From assembly GCA_025351825.1 (NCBI GenBank), contig JANXVE010000160.1, positions 56,672-120,671 of the forward strand: 64,000 nt of DNA. The letters run 5' to 3'. Below are positions 63,488 to 64,000 of this stretch, piece after piece. Both the position numbers and the translations under genes were made by a program. Position 1 is the first letter of the stretch; each line of letters starts with the position of its first letter. The notes below the pieces were generated by a model. The model did not search any database and was not told the DNA's origin. It worked only from the letters and a program-made list of their open reading frames with translations. Origin of the DNA: Chamaesiphon sp. 341R_metabat_111 (GTDB taxonomy: Bacteria; Cyanobacteriota; Cyanobacteriia; Cyanobacteriales; Chamaesiphonaceae).

Positions 63488-64000
63488 CTACAGATCGATC
63501 AACGCCGCCGATCGAATCTGAAGATTGAGATGATAATGAATGTACTGGCGCAGGATTCGCTCTAGTCGTCGCCAGACTCCAGCTAGCTCGACATCGGAGA
63601 TGGCTTCGAGGGAGAATTTGTCGATGGCTGAGTCTAGCTTTTCTAGACTAGGATCTGACAAATGCTGAAATAATAGTAGCTCTAGTGCCGTCAACCGATG
63701 ATTGACCGTCACACTCGGATCCTCACTCGCTGAGAACAAGTCTACTGTGCTGCCAGATTCGATGCTGAAGCCAATTTGCCAGTTAGGAGTGGTGAAATTA
63801 GGCTCGATCGATTGTCGCATGATGCAGCAATCATATACTTGCGGCGCGATTCCACCCAGAGCCAACAGGTGAAAAATACCTTGACATAAATGAGAAATCG
63901 ATCCGGTATTGTCACCTCGATCGAGATCGTTTAATCTGCCTAAATGAAGTAATAGTAGTTGGTACAATTCTTCTTGGGGATGGTCGCTCAAGGCTTGTGC
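63488..64000 (-). CDS. recO: DNA repair protein RecO, C-terminal part (5' end beyond window)
   Basis: The frame is open to the right edge (codons read AQALSDHPQEELYQLLLLHL), so the visible 170 residues are the helical C-terminal domain. LCQGIFHLLALGGIAPQVYDCC is the RecO zinc-finger region (partly degenerate in Cys), followed by WQIGFSIESG, LTALELLLFQHLS and a final LERILRQYIHYHLNLQIRSAALI, which is the conserved RecO ending. RecO loads RecA at gaps together with RecR. Confidence 0.85.
   Translation of the reverse strand, partial: AQALSDHPQEELYQLLLLHLGRLNDLDRGDNTGSISHLCQGIFHLLALGGIAPQVYDCCIMRQSIEPNFTTPNWQIGFSIESGSTVDLFSASEDPSVTVNHRLTALELLLFQHLSDPSLEKLDSAIDKFSLEAISDVELAGVWRRLERILRQYIHYHLNLQIRSAALIDL

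Overview
The window is cyanobacterial chromosome. Diagnostic genes are chlI (Mg-chelatase), ndhD, a CruA-type lycopene cyclase, a beta-monoglucosyldiacylglycerol-synthase-like GT2, DUF1825, DUF2839 and COP23 proteins, minCDE, and a phycoerythrin linker/lyase operon (cpeC, cpeD/E, cpeS, cpeT, cpeR). CGATCG and GCGATCGC (HIP1-type) words are extremely common, as in many cyanobacteria. The species cannot be fixed from the sequence alone; it makes or made phycoerythrin and carries many small dispersed repeats.

Layout. 1-5 kb: an incomplete large secreted DUF11-type protein, an outer-membrane barrel protein divergent from a PadR regulator with a striking operator, and a Uma2 endonuclease. 5-10.5 kb: galE, gloB, an RNA/DNA end healing and sealing pair (ligase plus HD-Pnk), a CBS protein, msrB. 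10.5-20.5 kb: nagZ, a VapBC-like pair, a histidine kinase/AarF operon, a GT2 glycolipid synthase and a lycopene cyclase. 20.6-26 kb: glutaredoxin-like, moaD, chlI, a MITE, small membrane proteins and ndhD. 26.2-35.6 kb: a copper-resistance island with an RND pump and adaptor, a DUF305 CopM-like protein, two further exported proteins and the CopR/CopS two-component system. Its promoters share one 11-bp-periodic direct repeat, so the probable regulon can be read from the DNA. 35.7-47.9 kb: tgt, minCDE, an orphan ABC-2 permease, a broken DUF3223 gene, a MazEF-like pair, tyrS, a class A PBP and cdsA. 48-54.7 kb: cbiT, the cpe operon, a stand-alone phycobiliprotein-fold protein and two unknowns. 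54.9-64 kb: purA, rplY, an unrecognised overlapping gene pair, a nitrilase behind a repeat-interrupted RHH antitoxin, guaB3, a COP23 protein, an MlaF-like ATPase, an MFS transporter and the 3' part of recO.

No rRNA, tRNA, CRISPR array or intact transposase gene was seen. The accessory signal is mostly in non-autonomous repeats: a 131-bp MITE with a target duplication, two perfect 52-54 bp palindromes of one family, two families of short repeats that enter coding sequence in frame, and G/C-rich or heptameric tandem repeats in many intergenic spacers. Function calls rest on motif recognition without database searches.
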